This document shows positions 44,376-55,910 of a stretch of DNA of 64,000 bases, in pieces (positions within the stretch are counted from its first letter, which is position 1; every line of letters begins with the position of its first letter). Where the stretch lies: positions 744,001-808,000 of the forward strand of contig NJPS01000033.1 of the NCBI GenBank assembly GCA_002946415.1, given 5' to 3'. Origin of the DNA: Rutstroemia sp. NJR-2017a BVV2 (Eukaryota; Ascomycota; Leotiomycetes; Helotiales; Rutstroemiaceae). Under the pieces are notes generated by a model, which was not told the origin of the DNA, searched no databases, and saw only the letters and a list, made by a program, of their open reading frames with translations. Both the position numbers and the translations under genes were made by a program.

Positions 44376-47300
44376 CGGATGGAAGAGAGAGCAAGTTTTA
44401 CGGGAAGACTGCTGCTTGCTGATTGAGCATTGGAACTTAAGAAAGGAGGCTGGAGATGTGTGTCGCAGGACAAAGTCGAGTATCAGACACACGTACCTAC
44501 CTAAACGTGCGGATGCGCAGCGCTCAGATAAAGGATGAATGCATACTTACCGACCACACGCACATGCATCGATTTGTACTTGCAGGAGAAGGTACAGCGC
44601 ACGCGTAAGAGGCGATGATAGCAGCCTGAGTGTCTCAGATGGGAGGGTATGAATCTGTTACTCGTTGAGTCATCGAGCCTGAAAAATATAGAGACATAGA
44701 AATATCTGCGGAGCGTCTAAGGTGCCGGAGAGTACGAGTACAGATTTACCTTGTCCCGTCTGTAGCCATCAAGCCAGACTAGAGATGTGCTGTCAGGAGA
44801 CAAGAAAGAGCACCAGCACTCTCCACCAAAATTGGCCAAAGCAAAATTGATCAGCTACACACTACGCACTACGCACTACACACTACGCACTGCATATCTC
44901 CGATGTAATTTATTTTACAGTACTCCTCCCCGCATTGTAGTTCCACCAAACTCTCGTGCCGCTTCTTCTTGGAAACCCTTACTCAACATCCCGTACGCTG
45001 CAAAGATAACAGCAGAAACAGAGCAACCAGAAAATCCCCGCATGCTTGAAACAATGAACAAGGCGATTCATAGACTATTCAATCCAGAAGGGTTTGAGTT
45101 TAAAGGGATCACGATCCAGCCCAGGCACACCCCCAACTAAGGAACTCCTCCTGACTCATGGATGTCATATCTTCGTCGGAACTAACATCTACGAGACAAT
45201 CGTTGGATTTTATGTACAAGTATGTGGATGTAGGCGGAGTCGCAATGCAGCTAAGCTTTCAATCGAATCGGCATTATTCTCTTAATACGGTACGTGCATG
45301 CAGCATTGCAGAGGCGGTTGACGGCTGTCAGAAAGGGAAGAGGAGCCGAGATGGGCCGAAAACAACGAGGGCGTCTTTTCGCATAAGAAGTGGAAGCTTT
45401 CTCCCATACAGTACCTCATACCCGGCAACCAACCAACATTCGATGATACGACCGGACTAGGTAGATCTTAGCTTATTATTCCTGTCCAACCCAAGTCCAA
45501 CTTCACCTCGCATGTACCTGATTGGATACGAGCCTTGCTGAGTAGGCAATGTTTCCAATCATCGGACTAAACCCTAAAAGAGATTATTCCTTACCACCGT
45601 TTATCATACCTGAGCAGGGATGCGCGATGAGGGCGAGGGTGATGCAAGCCTGCTTGGGACAGGAAACTTCTGCACAAGCAACAGAGTGTAGTGCACGCAC
45701 GCAGACACGCACACGCATGTACAGTAAGTTTGGGGGGCAATCCCAACATTACCTTAGGCTGGGCTACCTTACGTCGTACGGCTTGAGATGGATGAAATGG
45801 ATGAAATGCCTAGTGGTTCCTTCATATCTTGCTAGAGTCAAATTAGGTTGGTACAGGTACGCATTCACCTTTGTTGCACATGTCGGTCGAGTTCATCGGC
45901 TGTGGACGGGACTAGACGAGCAGGAGTTTCTTATTATGCTCGGGAGGATCAATTGGGGCTGTGATACAAATATTTCACTTCCTCAAGTCCCTGCCGCCAA
46001 GTATTGTACTGGCAGTACTGGCATTACTTAAGTATCCAACTTCATCGCCATCGCTATCGAAGTTTAGGTGCCAGAGTGTACACAACACACTGTCTGCTTG
46101 TCCATCTTGTGTTGTACTACGAATGAGAAATGTGGCCGTTCTTCCTTCACGCAAACGCCTTCTCGAACCACACATACATACAAGCAAGCACAAGCCATAG
46201 AAACTCGGCTGCCACACATTTCGTACACATACGCCATCGACAGCCTCACGGGCTTGTTCACATATAAGAATGTGGGACGTACCTCTCCGCATCACCTGAA
46301 AAGTCTAATCGGTGTTTGGAACAGGGCAGTTGAGCACCACAGGAATCAATTCAAAGTCAGTCAGCCTGGAACAAGCACCTATCCTATCGTGAAGCAAAAA
46401 ACCCCCGACACGACGAGGTACCTGCTCATCCTTTACAATCCCATATCCGGATACAACCGTAACCACACCTTTCTGGAGGTATGTCTGTCTTCACGATCAA
46501 TTAATTTTTTGTTTTGGGTTCTGGCTCAAGCCTCAGCTTCCGCCACGGCGTATTATGGGTGGCCCTTCTTTGCAGCCATACGAAATGCCTCCTGCTGCCA
46601 AACGATCTGCCACAGAAACCACACACCCCCACATTAGCCTAACCAAGCGACCGCGGCCGAACATCCTGGAAGTCGGAGGAGCAGGTAGCTTTCTATTCCT
46701 GAGACGCCCTTTACGAGAGGGAAGGACAGCAACAAACAGAGGCCCGGTCGGCAGAGTCCAGTACTGGAAAGTGACCGACCATTCGGCGGGCTGGGAGTGG
46801 ATTAGATGGGTTGGTGAGTCGTGAGTGGTGGGTGGTGGTTGGTGATTTATAGTTATTATTACAAAGTATAGAACGGTACTGAGTCTGGGCGTATGTCCCC
46901 CCAGCCCAGTACCCTACGGCTACGGAAGTCGCGAACGCAAGCCGTTCGTTCACACAGTAGGACTTCGTACCGTAGTAAATTTAGTGATGGCTTGCTCCAT
47001 CGACATCCATGAATCCGGTCGGGATATTTTAATTGGGGCATGAATCATTTGGGGCTTTTCCTTGGTAAGCGGCTGTTGCCCGCAGAACAGTGCAACGCAC
47101 GCCGCCGCAATCTAATCCCTGGAAATAGCGGAGAAGAGAAAAGCCCCAAATGGAGCATGATGGTTGCTTGTTGTCATTATCTACAGCATTTAGTCAAGAA
47201 TGTTGCCTGATCCGGACTAGAGTAGAAAGAGGATCAAATGGGATGCACGTTTCGTTACCCCTTCTACATTCTTCCGCGAACATCAATTGGCAATTAATTG

Positions 47301-48625
47301 CCATCCATTATTTCGTCGGCAATGACGAGCAGAAGGGTCGGTTCTTATTTGCGTCTACTCGCCTCGTTTTTTCTCGGGCCAACTGATGGAGCCTCTTTCG
47401 ATGTCTCATCAGAATCGTTCTTATCCCAACATGCCCTTTTCCCCAATCTCGATTCACTGCCCTCAGAAGTCAGTACACAGGAGGATCCTTTTCGGCTATC
47501 AAGCCTTACCTTGTCCCTGGTGAACAACAATGCGTCCGAGGGTGGGCTTTCCGTGATTATCATCCACCATCTAGCAAGCGACTCGAAGTTCCGAAAGGCA
47601 CAAAGCTAAAGCTTCACAAATTTGAGGGGATGGATGGGCCACTGCTAGCTACTTGTAGATAGACGGCATCCATTTATTCTTTATTCCTCGCTCTTTTCCG
47701 CCAGTCAACCGCGCGGTGACTTTACTGCATAGGGCACTAGCTTGCCTGCGTGGGAGATGTGAGCTACCCGTAAAAACATTCACTTAAGGGGTCAGCGTCC
47801 TCTTTCTCCACTTGATCTGATCTTTTTAGCCCCGGAAAGTACGCAGCATCCCAGGTATCCAAGCTCGTCGGTCGAAAAAAGGGGTCTAAAACAGGTTAAG
47901 GCAGGAAAGGAAAAGCCGTAGATTGAGGCAAGGTGCTACTCGGAACAGTCTAGCGTGCCAAAAATAAACAAGCTCATCCGCCTAGCTATTTTGATTATTC
48001 ATATCCATGTCAGACTGTGGATAAACGCTAAAAGAAAGGTTCTGTGATACTAGCGTGACTAGCCCGCCTAGCGCTGGGTAAGGGGAGTTGATGGAGATTG
48101 GGTAAGTCCAAAACGAAGCGTTGTCCCCCGTCATCAATTTTCTCTGTCTCCTGCTTCAGCCCGTAGCTATTTCCCATTCCTTCTCTGAGCGCGAATTGCC
48201 GGAAAAGCAATACGGGCACAATTCTTCACCTCGAATTGTACCTGCATCAACAACCTCAACCCGTCCATCGAAGATTCTTCTTTTGCGATATCCATAGCGA
48301 GCTACTAATCATCCGCTTGATTTAGGTCTTTTTATATCCTCGTTCTGCACCGAAAGTCGCCGTTTTTTTTTGATCCTTGTACGCCACACCTAGTCGGACG
48401 AAATACTCGGTCGCATCTCTGCCAACACAAAGCTCTATATCACGAGCTCTTTCAAAGACATTAAAAGCTTTCGAAATAGCGGGAATTGGGAACTTTGTTG
48501 GAACTACGACAATTGTTTTATTCCTCGCCTTTGAACTGAGAGGGAGGCCGTTTCGCTAAAGCCATTTGAGTCGAAGTGGTTGGGCGCGTAATCGCCAGCG
48601 CACAAAGTCCTCGAAGTCTGGTCGC

Positions 48626-48634
48626 ATGTCCTAG
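48626..48634 (+). promoter_or_regulatory. two-codon uORF before SSN6
   Basis: ATG TCC TAG ends six bases before the SSN6 start ATG at 48641. Such a minimal uORF would reduce or tune initiation at the main start if it is in the transcript, which it must be unless transcription starts inside these few bases. Effect is inferred. Confidence 0.55.
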
Positions 48635-48640
48635 TTCCTG

Positions 48641-51600
48641 ATGGCCGCACATCATCCTTCTCCTCCCGCAGGCATGCAATTGCATCATGCGGCTCCCAAT
48701 GGGCCTGCTCCACCAATGCCTGCTCAACAGGCACAATATTTGGCAGCGCCGGCGAACCCAATGCAGCAGGTGGTCGCTATGAATGAGCAAGTATGGCTGC
48801 AGATTGGTAAGAGGGACTGTTTATGCAGATGGAGAGTTTACTTTACTAATCACGCACAATAGGCAGTTTGGCAGAGCTCCTCGGGAATCTAGATGAGGCT
48901 ATGACTGCATACGAACATGCACTTCGCGCGAATCCCAGATCCATACCGGCTATGAATGCTATAAGTTCAATCCTGCGAGCGCAAGAACATTTCCAGAGAG
49001 CTGTTGAGTATCTTCAAAATATCCTCAAGCTCGATCAAAACAATGGGGACGTGTGGGGCAGTCTTGGTGGGTAATGTCGAGTGAATATACTTTTGTCCCA
49101 TTTCTGACAGATAATAGGTCACTGTTTCTTAATGATGGATGACCTGCAACAGGCCTATTCGGCCTACCAGCAAGCACTTTATCATCTCAGAGATCCCAAG
49201 GTTAGTAAAACTGCATACTGGTCGCATCGAGAAATAAGCTAAAAAATCGTGGCTTCAGGAACCAAAACTTTGGTACGGCATTGGAATACTTTACGATAGA
49301 TATGGTTCCCTCGAACATGCTGAAGAGGCATTTTCACAAGTAATGCGCATGCAACCAGATTTTGAGAAGGCGAATGAGATCTACTTCCGCCTGGGAATAA
49401 TTTATAAACAACAGCAGAAATACGCACAGAGTTTAGAGGTAAGTCATTCATCTGAAAACATCGAGTGCTTATTCTGATGATTTGCAGTGTTTCCGATATA
49501 TTGTCTCTGTACCACCAACCCCGTTGACAGAAGAAGATATTTGGTTCCAGATCGGACATGTTCACGAACAACAAAAAGACGTGAGTTTTGCTCTTATGAT
49601 TTGATTGGTGGGGTCTAACACTCTTGTCTGTAGTACGATAATGCCAAAAATGCATACAGGCGTGTGCTCGATCGGGATCCAAACCATGCAAAGGTCCTTC
49701 AGCAGCTTGGATGGTTGCATCACCAACAGAGTAACAGCTTCTCAAGCCAAGAAGCAGCCATTGAGTACCTCGAGAAATCGGTCTCTTCAGGTAAGACTCG
49801 TTAAATACGATCAGTCTCACATTTCACACGCTAACACGTGGCAGATCAAAGCGATGCACAGAGTTGGTACCTCCTCGGTCGGTGCTACATGTCACAACAG
49901 AAGTACCCCAAGGCATACGAAGCCTATCAGCAAGCTGTTTATCGAGACGGACGGAATCCCACTTTCTGGTGCTCGATTGGCGTTTTGTACTACCAGATTA
50001 ACCAGTACCGAGATGCGCTCGATGCATACTCCCGCGCTATACGCCTGAACCCGTACATCTCCGAGGTCTGGTACGACTTGGGTACTTTGGTGAGTTTGCT
50101 TCATCTTCAGCCGATATCCGTTTGAGACATTTACTAATCAGCTGCACAGTACGAATCTTGCAACAACCAAATTACCGATGCTTTGGATGCTTACCAGCGT
50201 GCTGCCGAGCTTGACCCTACTAATGTTCACATTAAGGCTCGTCTGCAATTGCTTCGCAGCGGCCAAAGTAATGGCATGGGAGGCGCGGCCGCTCCATTGC
50301 CACAAGATGTTCATCCACAAGCTTATCAAGCTACTGGTGCCGTTGGCCCTCCAGGACCTCGATGGGGAAACTCTGCGCCTCAAGCACAAGCCCAGGGTCC
50401 AGCTGGACCAGGAAATGCTTGGGGAAGCAGACTTGCTGAGATTAACCCACCTCCTCAGCCACCTAATCCATACGAGCAACAAAGTGCCGATCGCGGTCCA
50501 ATTCCACCCCCACCACGCGTGCCAAGCCCTAGACAGGACCAGCAAATGCGACCTTACCCGGGTACCGAACCGCGCCAGGCACCTCCTCCTCCACCAGCTC
50601 GCCGCTCACCTCCACGTGATATCCGCGACCCAAGAGATCCGAGGGATCCTAGAGATGCCAGAGACTCGAGAGATCCAAGAGACCCGAGAGATCCAAGAGA
50701 CCCTCGCGATGCAAGGGATCCTCGTGATCCTCGCGAGCAACGTGATCCTCGCGAACAACGTGATCCACGCGACCCCCGTGACCCTCGTGATTCTCGTGAT
50801 CCTCGTGACCTCAGAGATCCGCGTGATCCGCGTGATCCTCGCGACCCTCGAGAACATCATCCTCTGGGTCCTTATCCGTCTGCGGGACCTGGCGGCCAAA
50901 GCTCTGGTCTTCCACAGCCCCCTACTCCGGCAGCACAGCCTCAAGGCCCTCCATCTCAACCACAGCGTATTGCTAACCCGAACTATGTTCCTGGGCCTTC
51001 TGGACCGCCCTCAGTTCTTCCTTCGGCTCCAAATGGTATAAACGGTACCGGCTCGGGTCCTTTGCCTCCTTTTGGACGTGGCAACAGTCCTAGACCTGAA
51101 ATCCGACCATTGATGGGTGGTAGCATTGCTTCTCCAAAGACCGGCTACCCTCACCAGCAGTATCCCCACCACCCAGATGTCTCTGAAAGAAGTGGCATTG
51201 AAGGTGGAGCTCCCGCGCCTGCGTCAGCTTTAGTGGCTGCCGAAGCTGCAGTTGCTGATCGTAATGACAACCGACCTCCTTCCGTCGGCCCAAAACGTAT
51301 GCGTGAATGGGAAGATGAGCCATCAGTGAAGAAGCCGGCTTCGGAAGAAAACCGTGCTCGCATGGACGATGTTCATCACCGACGGCCATCAACTCCTCCT
51401 CACGAACAATTCCGCAGAAGCTCATCCGAAGCTCGTCGTGCCGAAGACCAAAGAAGGATTGAAGAGCAGCGACGTGCGGAAGATCAGAGAAGAGCCGACG
51501 ATCAACGTAGGGCAGAGGAACAACGTCGCGCCAACGAAAATTACCATCCCTCGGAAGCTGCGCACCACCCGCCTACTCACAGCATGCAAAGCCACCTTCC

Positions 51601-52009
51601 CCCAATGCAACAAGGTCCTCAACCTCCCCACTACGAAGTTGGCCCCCCACCGCCTCCCCCTCAGCAACCACAACCAATCAAAGAAAACCCCGCCGATGAG
51701 CGCGACCACCACCCCCCGCAACAGCAACAACAACAACCCCAACCTCCCCAGCCCCCTCGCATGGAACAACCTCCCCCACCCCAACCCACCCCCATCAGCG
51801 AACCCGAGCGCGCCGCCCGCAAAATGGACGTCGATGAAGACTACGATGATGAAGGCGAGGAGGATAAGAAGGGCGGGATTCTTTCCGCGCAGGGCTCCGC
51901 GCCGCCGTCGGCGACGGGTGATGCGAAAACTACCAGTCCCACGGGTGTTAATGGGCATGCGGCGAATGGGTTGCCGAATGGGCAGCCGAAGGTCGAGTCG
52001 ACGGTTTAA
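48641..52009 (+). CDS. SSN6: TPR general transcriptional corepressor (SSN6/CYC8)
   Basis: 995-aa orthologue of yeast Ssn6/Cyc8, the TPR partner of Tup1 in the corepressor recruited by many DNA-binding repressors. Eight exons: 48641-48806, 48863-49066, 49118-49200, 49259-49438, 49488-49580, 49634-49790, 49845-50089, 50150-52009; introns are 49-60 bp and all lie in the TPR part. Residues about 48-400 hold about ten TPRs ([80 protein letters not shown]). After the TPRs comes a disordered half: Pro/Gln-rich, an Arg-Asp-Pro repeat tract (532-611), a Glu/Arg/Gln-rich helix built of RRAEDQ-like heptads, and poly-Pro/Gln, as in the yeast tail. The protein ends [11 protein letters not shown] two-codon uORF precedes the start. 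Confidence 0.96.
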
Positions 52010-52732
52010 ACTTGAATGTTAAATCTTGTTAAATTTCGAATTTTAAATTTTTTTGGGAATTTTTGATATTTTGATACTTGAGATGAGATGTGTGTGGGTG
52101 GGTGGTTATTTTTGAGATGATATTTGTATGTGCTGTTCTGGGTATTTGGACGGGGGGGTGGTTAGCTTATTATATGATGGTATCATGATAGGAGAGCAGG
52201 GCAGAGGATAGGAAGGGGAAGAGGGACATAACTTCATTTCTTTTGTCGATTTTTTTTTTGTATGGAAAAAAATCTATTCTTTCTTTACTTACTTACTTTG
52301 TGGGTGGATGGGTGGATGGGTGGATGAGTGGAAGGGAGTGCATATTGGAATGGAAGGGAAGGATGTGGGGAAAGGGTGGATGGATGGATGCGGTGGGTGG
52401 AGGAGTGAGTCAAATTTATATTTGTTGATCTTGATTCTTTTTTTCTGTTTATGCTTTGATTTGATTTGGGTGTGATTTGTTTGAGGGGGTGGTTATGGGG
52501 TGGGGCGGTTGGGTGTGTGTGTGTGTTTGATATGGTATAGTGGGATGGATATATTTCCAATTCAGTGAGGATTTGCGCTGGGGGGTTCTGTGTTTTCATG
52601 TCTTGTCATATTGGGGATATCAGGGAGAGAATGAGGGAGATGGTAAAGAGAGAGAAGCAAAAGACCCTTGGTTGGGTTGGGGGTTTTGGTCTCGGTCTTG
52701 GTCTTGGTATGCTGATGATGATAATGCCGGGG

Positions 52733-52757
52733 GATGCGATGCGATGCGATGCGATGC
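52733..52757. repeat. GATGC pentamer array, five perfect units
   Basis: Five exact GATGC copies. Confidence 0.95.
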
Positions 52758-53090
52758 TCCGTGGATGGGTGGAGTAAATGTGTCTGTGTGGTTCATTTCT
52801 TGGTTATGTGGGAAGAAAGAAGGGATGGGAGGACATGATGAACAGGAGAGAGAAACAAGGAATGGAAATGAAATGAAGGAATTCAAGGAAGGGAGGGAGA
52901 AAGTAAAGTAAAGTAAGAAACGAAACGAAGACAGATAGGAAAATCAAAGTAAAGTAAAGTAAATTCAAGTCAAATTAAAGTCAAAGCAACGCGGTGCAGT
53001 ATGAATAATATTCAGTATGTAAGTCTTTCTTCCTTTCTATCCTTTGCCCCTCGTTCCCCTGCAGTATCAAGCGTATCCTCCCCCTCTCTC

Positions 53091-53145
53091 TTCCCTTTCC
53101 CTTTCCCTTTCCCTTTCCCTTTCCCTTTCCCTTTCCCTTTCCCTT
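53091..53145. repeat. TTCCCT hexamer array
   Basis: About nine perfect TTCCCT units; an all-pyrimidine strand that could form triplex (H-DNA). Confidence 0.95.
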
Positions 53146-53174
53146 GAGAGCTATATACATACAGATCTTGCAAA

Positions 53175-53204
53175 CAACCCAACCCAACCCAACCCAACCC
53201 AACC
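53175..53204. repeat. AACCC pentamer array
   Basis: Six AACCC units, 30 bp after the TTCCCT array. Confidence 0.9.
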
Positions 53205-53979
53205 CGTCCTGACCCATCCCATCCTCATCCCTATCCTCATCCCCATCCTAACCTACCCAACCTACACAACCATAAGAGTAGTAAATACTTACCTACAAAA
53301 AAAAAAGATAAGCAGAAAGGATAGGAGGGGAAGGAGATGAATAAAGAGATGTTTAACCAACTACTTTTTAAGTGACCTGCAACGCTACACCTAACTGAAG
53401 AGAGAGCTCTCTGCTATTCAATGAACATTCTGATCTATACTGACCGATTCAAACCTGAATGAATGCTATCGGAACTTATATGGTAATAATCTTAAGGATC
53501 GGTTCTATATAAAGTACTCCGTCCTCGTTTCTGTCGTTGACTTCCTTGGGACTTGGGTCTGAAATGCATCTACCTACCTTGACTATGCTACCACAGACAC
53601 TTCCATTTTGAAAGGCAGACAATACCATCACAAGATCAGCAACATTTCACACCATTCAGATATTAATGATCATATGCTACTGACTTCCATTCAAATAGCT
53701 ACCCATCTGAGAAACATCGCAGCGATCCTTTTTCATCTTTCGTAGAAACAAAGCTACTCTTTTCGTCTCCTTTTTGATTCAATATCAACACCCGACGAGA
53801 AAAGTCAGCCAGATTTCCGTCCTATCCACCCAAATTCAACATCGTAACATCTCAATACATCCTGAACTCCCAGATCAAATGACCATTAGTGTCAAAGACA
53901 CCAACAACTTAGAAACCATCCATTCATAAACAGTGAGGAGTGGCTTTTAAATAGGAAGGAAGAACTAGATCGTCTCCAA

Positions 53980-55910
53980 TTACCAGCCACCGTTGATTGC
54001 CGCTGCAGCCCCCCAACCGTCATCTCCTCCCGCGGCACCAGCATCAGTATTTTCATCATTACTGTGATGAGGTTCGGCAGCACCAGTGGCATCTCCACCA
54101 TAGCCGTTTTCGCCCTCTTCCTCAACGATAGGCTCCTTGCAGCGAACCTTGGTATGGCCCACTGAAGATATTGTCAGTAGTGCTTATTGTAAACCGAGGA
54201 AGCTGGAGCTTAGAGGAAACTTACTCTGCTTGCAGTTTTGACACTGCACACGACTGTAGTCACGAGGTTTAGGGCATTCTTTGCCAGTGTGGCCCTATTT
54301 GTGTCAATTAGTACAAGTTGGATCTGGATTAGAACTCGGCATTGAACTTACTTCCTCGTCACAATTGCGACAGATGATCACACGCTCGTTGGTGCACTCC
54401 TTGGCTAAGGTCCTTGCGTCAGTGACTGAGTAAAATGTAGAGGGGAATGAGCTTACCTCTGTGGCCTGGTTGGTTACAGTTGCGACACAAACCACCATCG
54501 CCACCACCACCACCACCCTGAGGACAGTCGCGAGAGAAGTGACCAACTGAAGTAGTTACGTCAGTAATATTCCACGAAGAGAAGGGAATCAGGCAGCATA
54601 CCCTCATTGCAATTCTTGCATTCAACACCCTCGGCGGAACGGGGCTCAGGACCTAAAGCCATACGTCAGCCGCGAGCCACGACTGTTTATCACAGATTTA
54701 CTTACACTCCTTGGAAGAATGGCCGGACTTCTTGCAGTTACGGCAGGCAAATTTGTCCACTCTGGGGGTCGGACCTAGGGCTTATCAGCAAATATTCCGA
54801 ATGCTTGAAAATGGACCACTACTCACAATCACGAACTCGATGGCCGCTATATTGCAGAGTCAGTGTTGTTGTCGCCACGATACTTGGAAAGAGAACTCAC
54901 ATCTCATTGCAGTTGTAACACTGCACAACCACTCTCTCGCTCTCGTTGGCTTCTTCACTGCAGCGCTTCGAGGTATGTCCAAGCTCACCGCAACGAGAGC
55001 ACAAGGGCACCCCACGGTCAACTGCCTCGCCGGCGTTGGCAAGGCGCTCCAGATTCTCTTCCGGAGTAGCTGGCCAAGCGTCCTTCTCCTTCGGTCGAGA
55101 GTGTTTGGGTGACTTTCTGTACGAGACAGTGTACTTACGATCCAAGTTGCCCTGCAGGTCCATGTTTGTAAAAGTGGGTGCTAGTTCTTTCTCAATGGCG
55201 ATAAGATATATCGGAATGTTTTGGGCCCTAAACGCACATTCCAATTGGACGTAAGTGGCGTCTGGAGAAGCTTTGATATACTTCATTAGCTCATCTTTCA
55301 AGTCATCAAAGTCCGACTCATCGTCCTTCGACGCCTTGATAAGGTTGTCCCACGCAACCTCAGCAGCGACATCCTCGATGTTATTGCGCTCAATTTTCCT
55401 GGGATTTTTGCACTCCAGAATTGAGTGACCTTTGACGCCGTATCAGTACTGGTATATCGACTTCTCTGCAGTACAAGTACATACCTTCCTCTTTGCAATT
55501 GTTGCAAAGTTTTGGGGGCGCGGTTGGGCATTCAGCGGCACGATGTCCTTGTTGCTCGCACAAGCGACAAGTACCGGTGAATTCGCGCACAACTGGAGGG
55601 TTAGTGCATTCAGATTTCATGTGCCTGCTTGCTCGTTAGCCCAGGCCTACATGATGGGTTTCACTACCTACCCCTCCTCCCCACAATTGAAGCATGGACG
55701 AGACGTTGGAGGTTCAGGACACTCTCCACCATCGAAACCATTGACACTGGTTTCTTCACCAGTAACTCCACCGTCCCACTCACCGCCCCCTCCAGGTGTT
55801 GGTGCAGCTGGTGTATCCCAGCCACCGCCGCCGCCGCCGCCGCCGCCGTGAGCCGAAGCTACAGCTGCCCCGTTGCCCCAATCGCCACCACCTGTTGTTT
55901 CCCAAGACAT
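53980..55910 (-). CDS. CCHC zinc-knuckle nucleic-acid-binding protein (CNBP/Gis2/Byr3-like), ten knuckles
   Basis: 480-aa protein with ten CX2CX4HX4C knuckles, beginning CFNCGEEGHMKSEC and ending CQNCKQMGHTKVRC; the family binds single-stranded or G-rich nucleic acid, often mRNA in translation control. Ten exons: 55672-55910, 55485-55624, 54901-55429, 54827-54846 (20 nt), 54706-54774, 54602-54652, 54457-54546, 54352-54404, 54225-54294, 53980-54161. All are GT-AG and the frame closes. A roughly 90-residue non-knuckle domain (EDVAAEVAWDNLIKASKDDE ... CAFRAQNIPIYLIAIEKELA) and a linker with WPATPEENLERLA lie between knuckles 3 and 4, making it longer than yeast Gis2. The N-terminus is Gly-rich (a run of nine Gly). 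The tail is acidic and ends AAAAINGGW. The frame reads through a GTAAGT at about 55161 without splicing, because no acceptor keeps frame. Confidence 0.92.

Larger units (their letters stand above)
40459..48640. other. 8.2-kb gene-poor, repeat-rich interval
   Basis: No gene I can support. Left part (40.7-44.5 kb) is G/T-rich on the plus strand with many 5- and 6-bp arrays. The middle (44.9-46.8 kb) has several ATG or open frames of 60-190 codons with partly protein-like composition (for example 45158-45290 reading DFMYKYVDVGGVAMQLSFQS, and 46555-46824), but none joins into a model. The right end (about 48200-48640) is the likely promoter and leader of SSN6. Confidence 0.5.
52010..53979. other. 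gene-free, repeat-rich convergent interval
   Basis: About 2 kb between the 3' ends of SSN6 and the zinc-knuckle gene. The plus strand is G/T-rich to about 52900, then switches to C/T-rich (53040-53280). Besides the arrays listed separately there are AAAGT units at 52905-52960. No coding frame supported. Confidence 0.55.

Noticed and set aside
45549..46031. 160-codon plus-strand ORF as a gene
   Set aside because: It starts with ATG but has no recognisable domain or family resemblance; kept only as part of a finding.
50178..51041. 287-codon frame overlapping SSN6
   Set aside because: It is a shadow of the SSN6 coding repeats; the Leu/Ile/Arg text ([14 protein letters not shown]) is the RDP tract read one base off.
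55140..55170. GTAAGT as an intron donor within exon 3 of the zinc-knuckle gene
   Set aside because: The nearby AG acceptors give lengths of 22, 50, 53 and 56, none a multiple of three, while the unspliced frame reads a family-like linker (KYTVSYRKSPKHSRPKEKDA).
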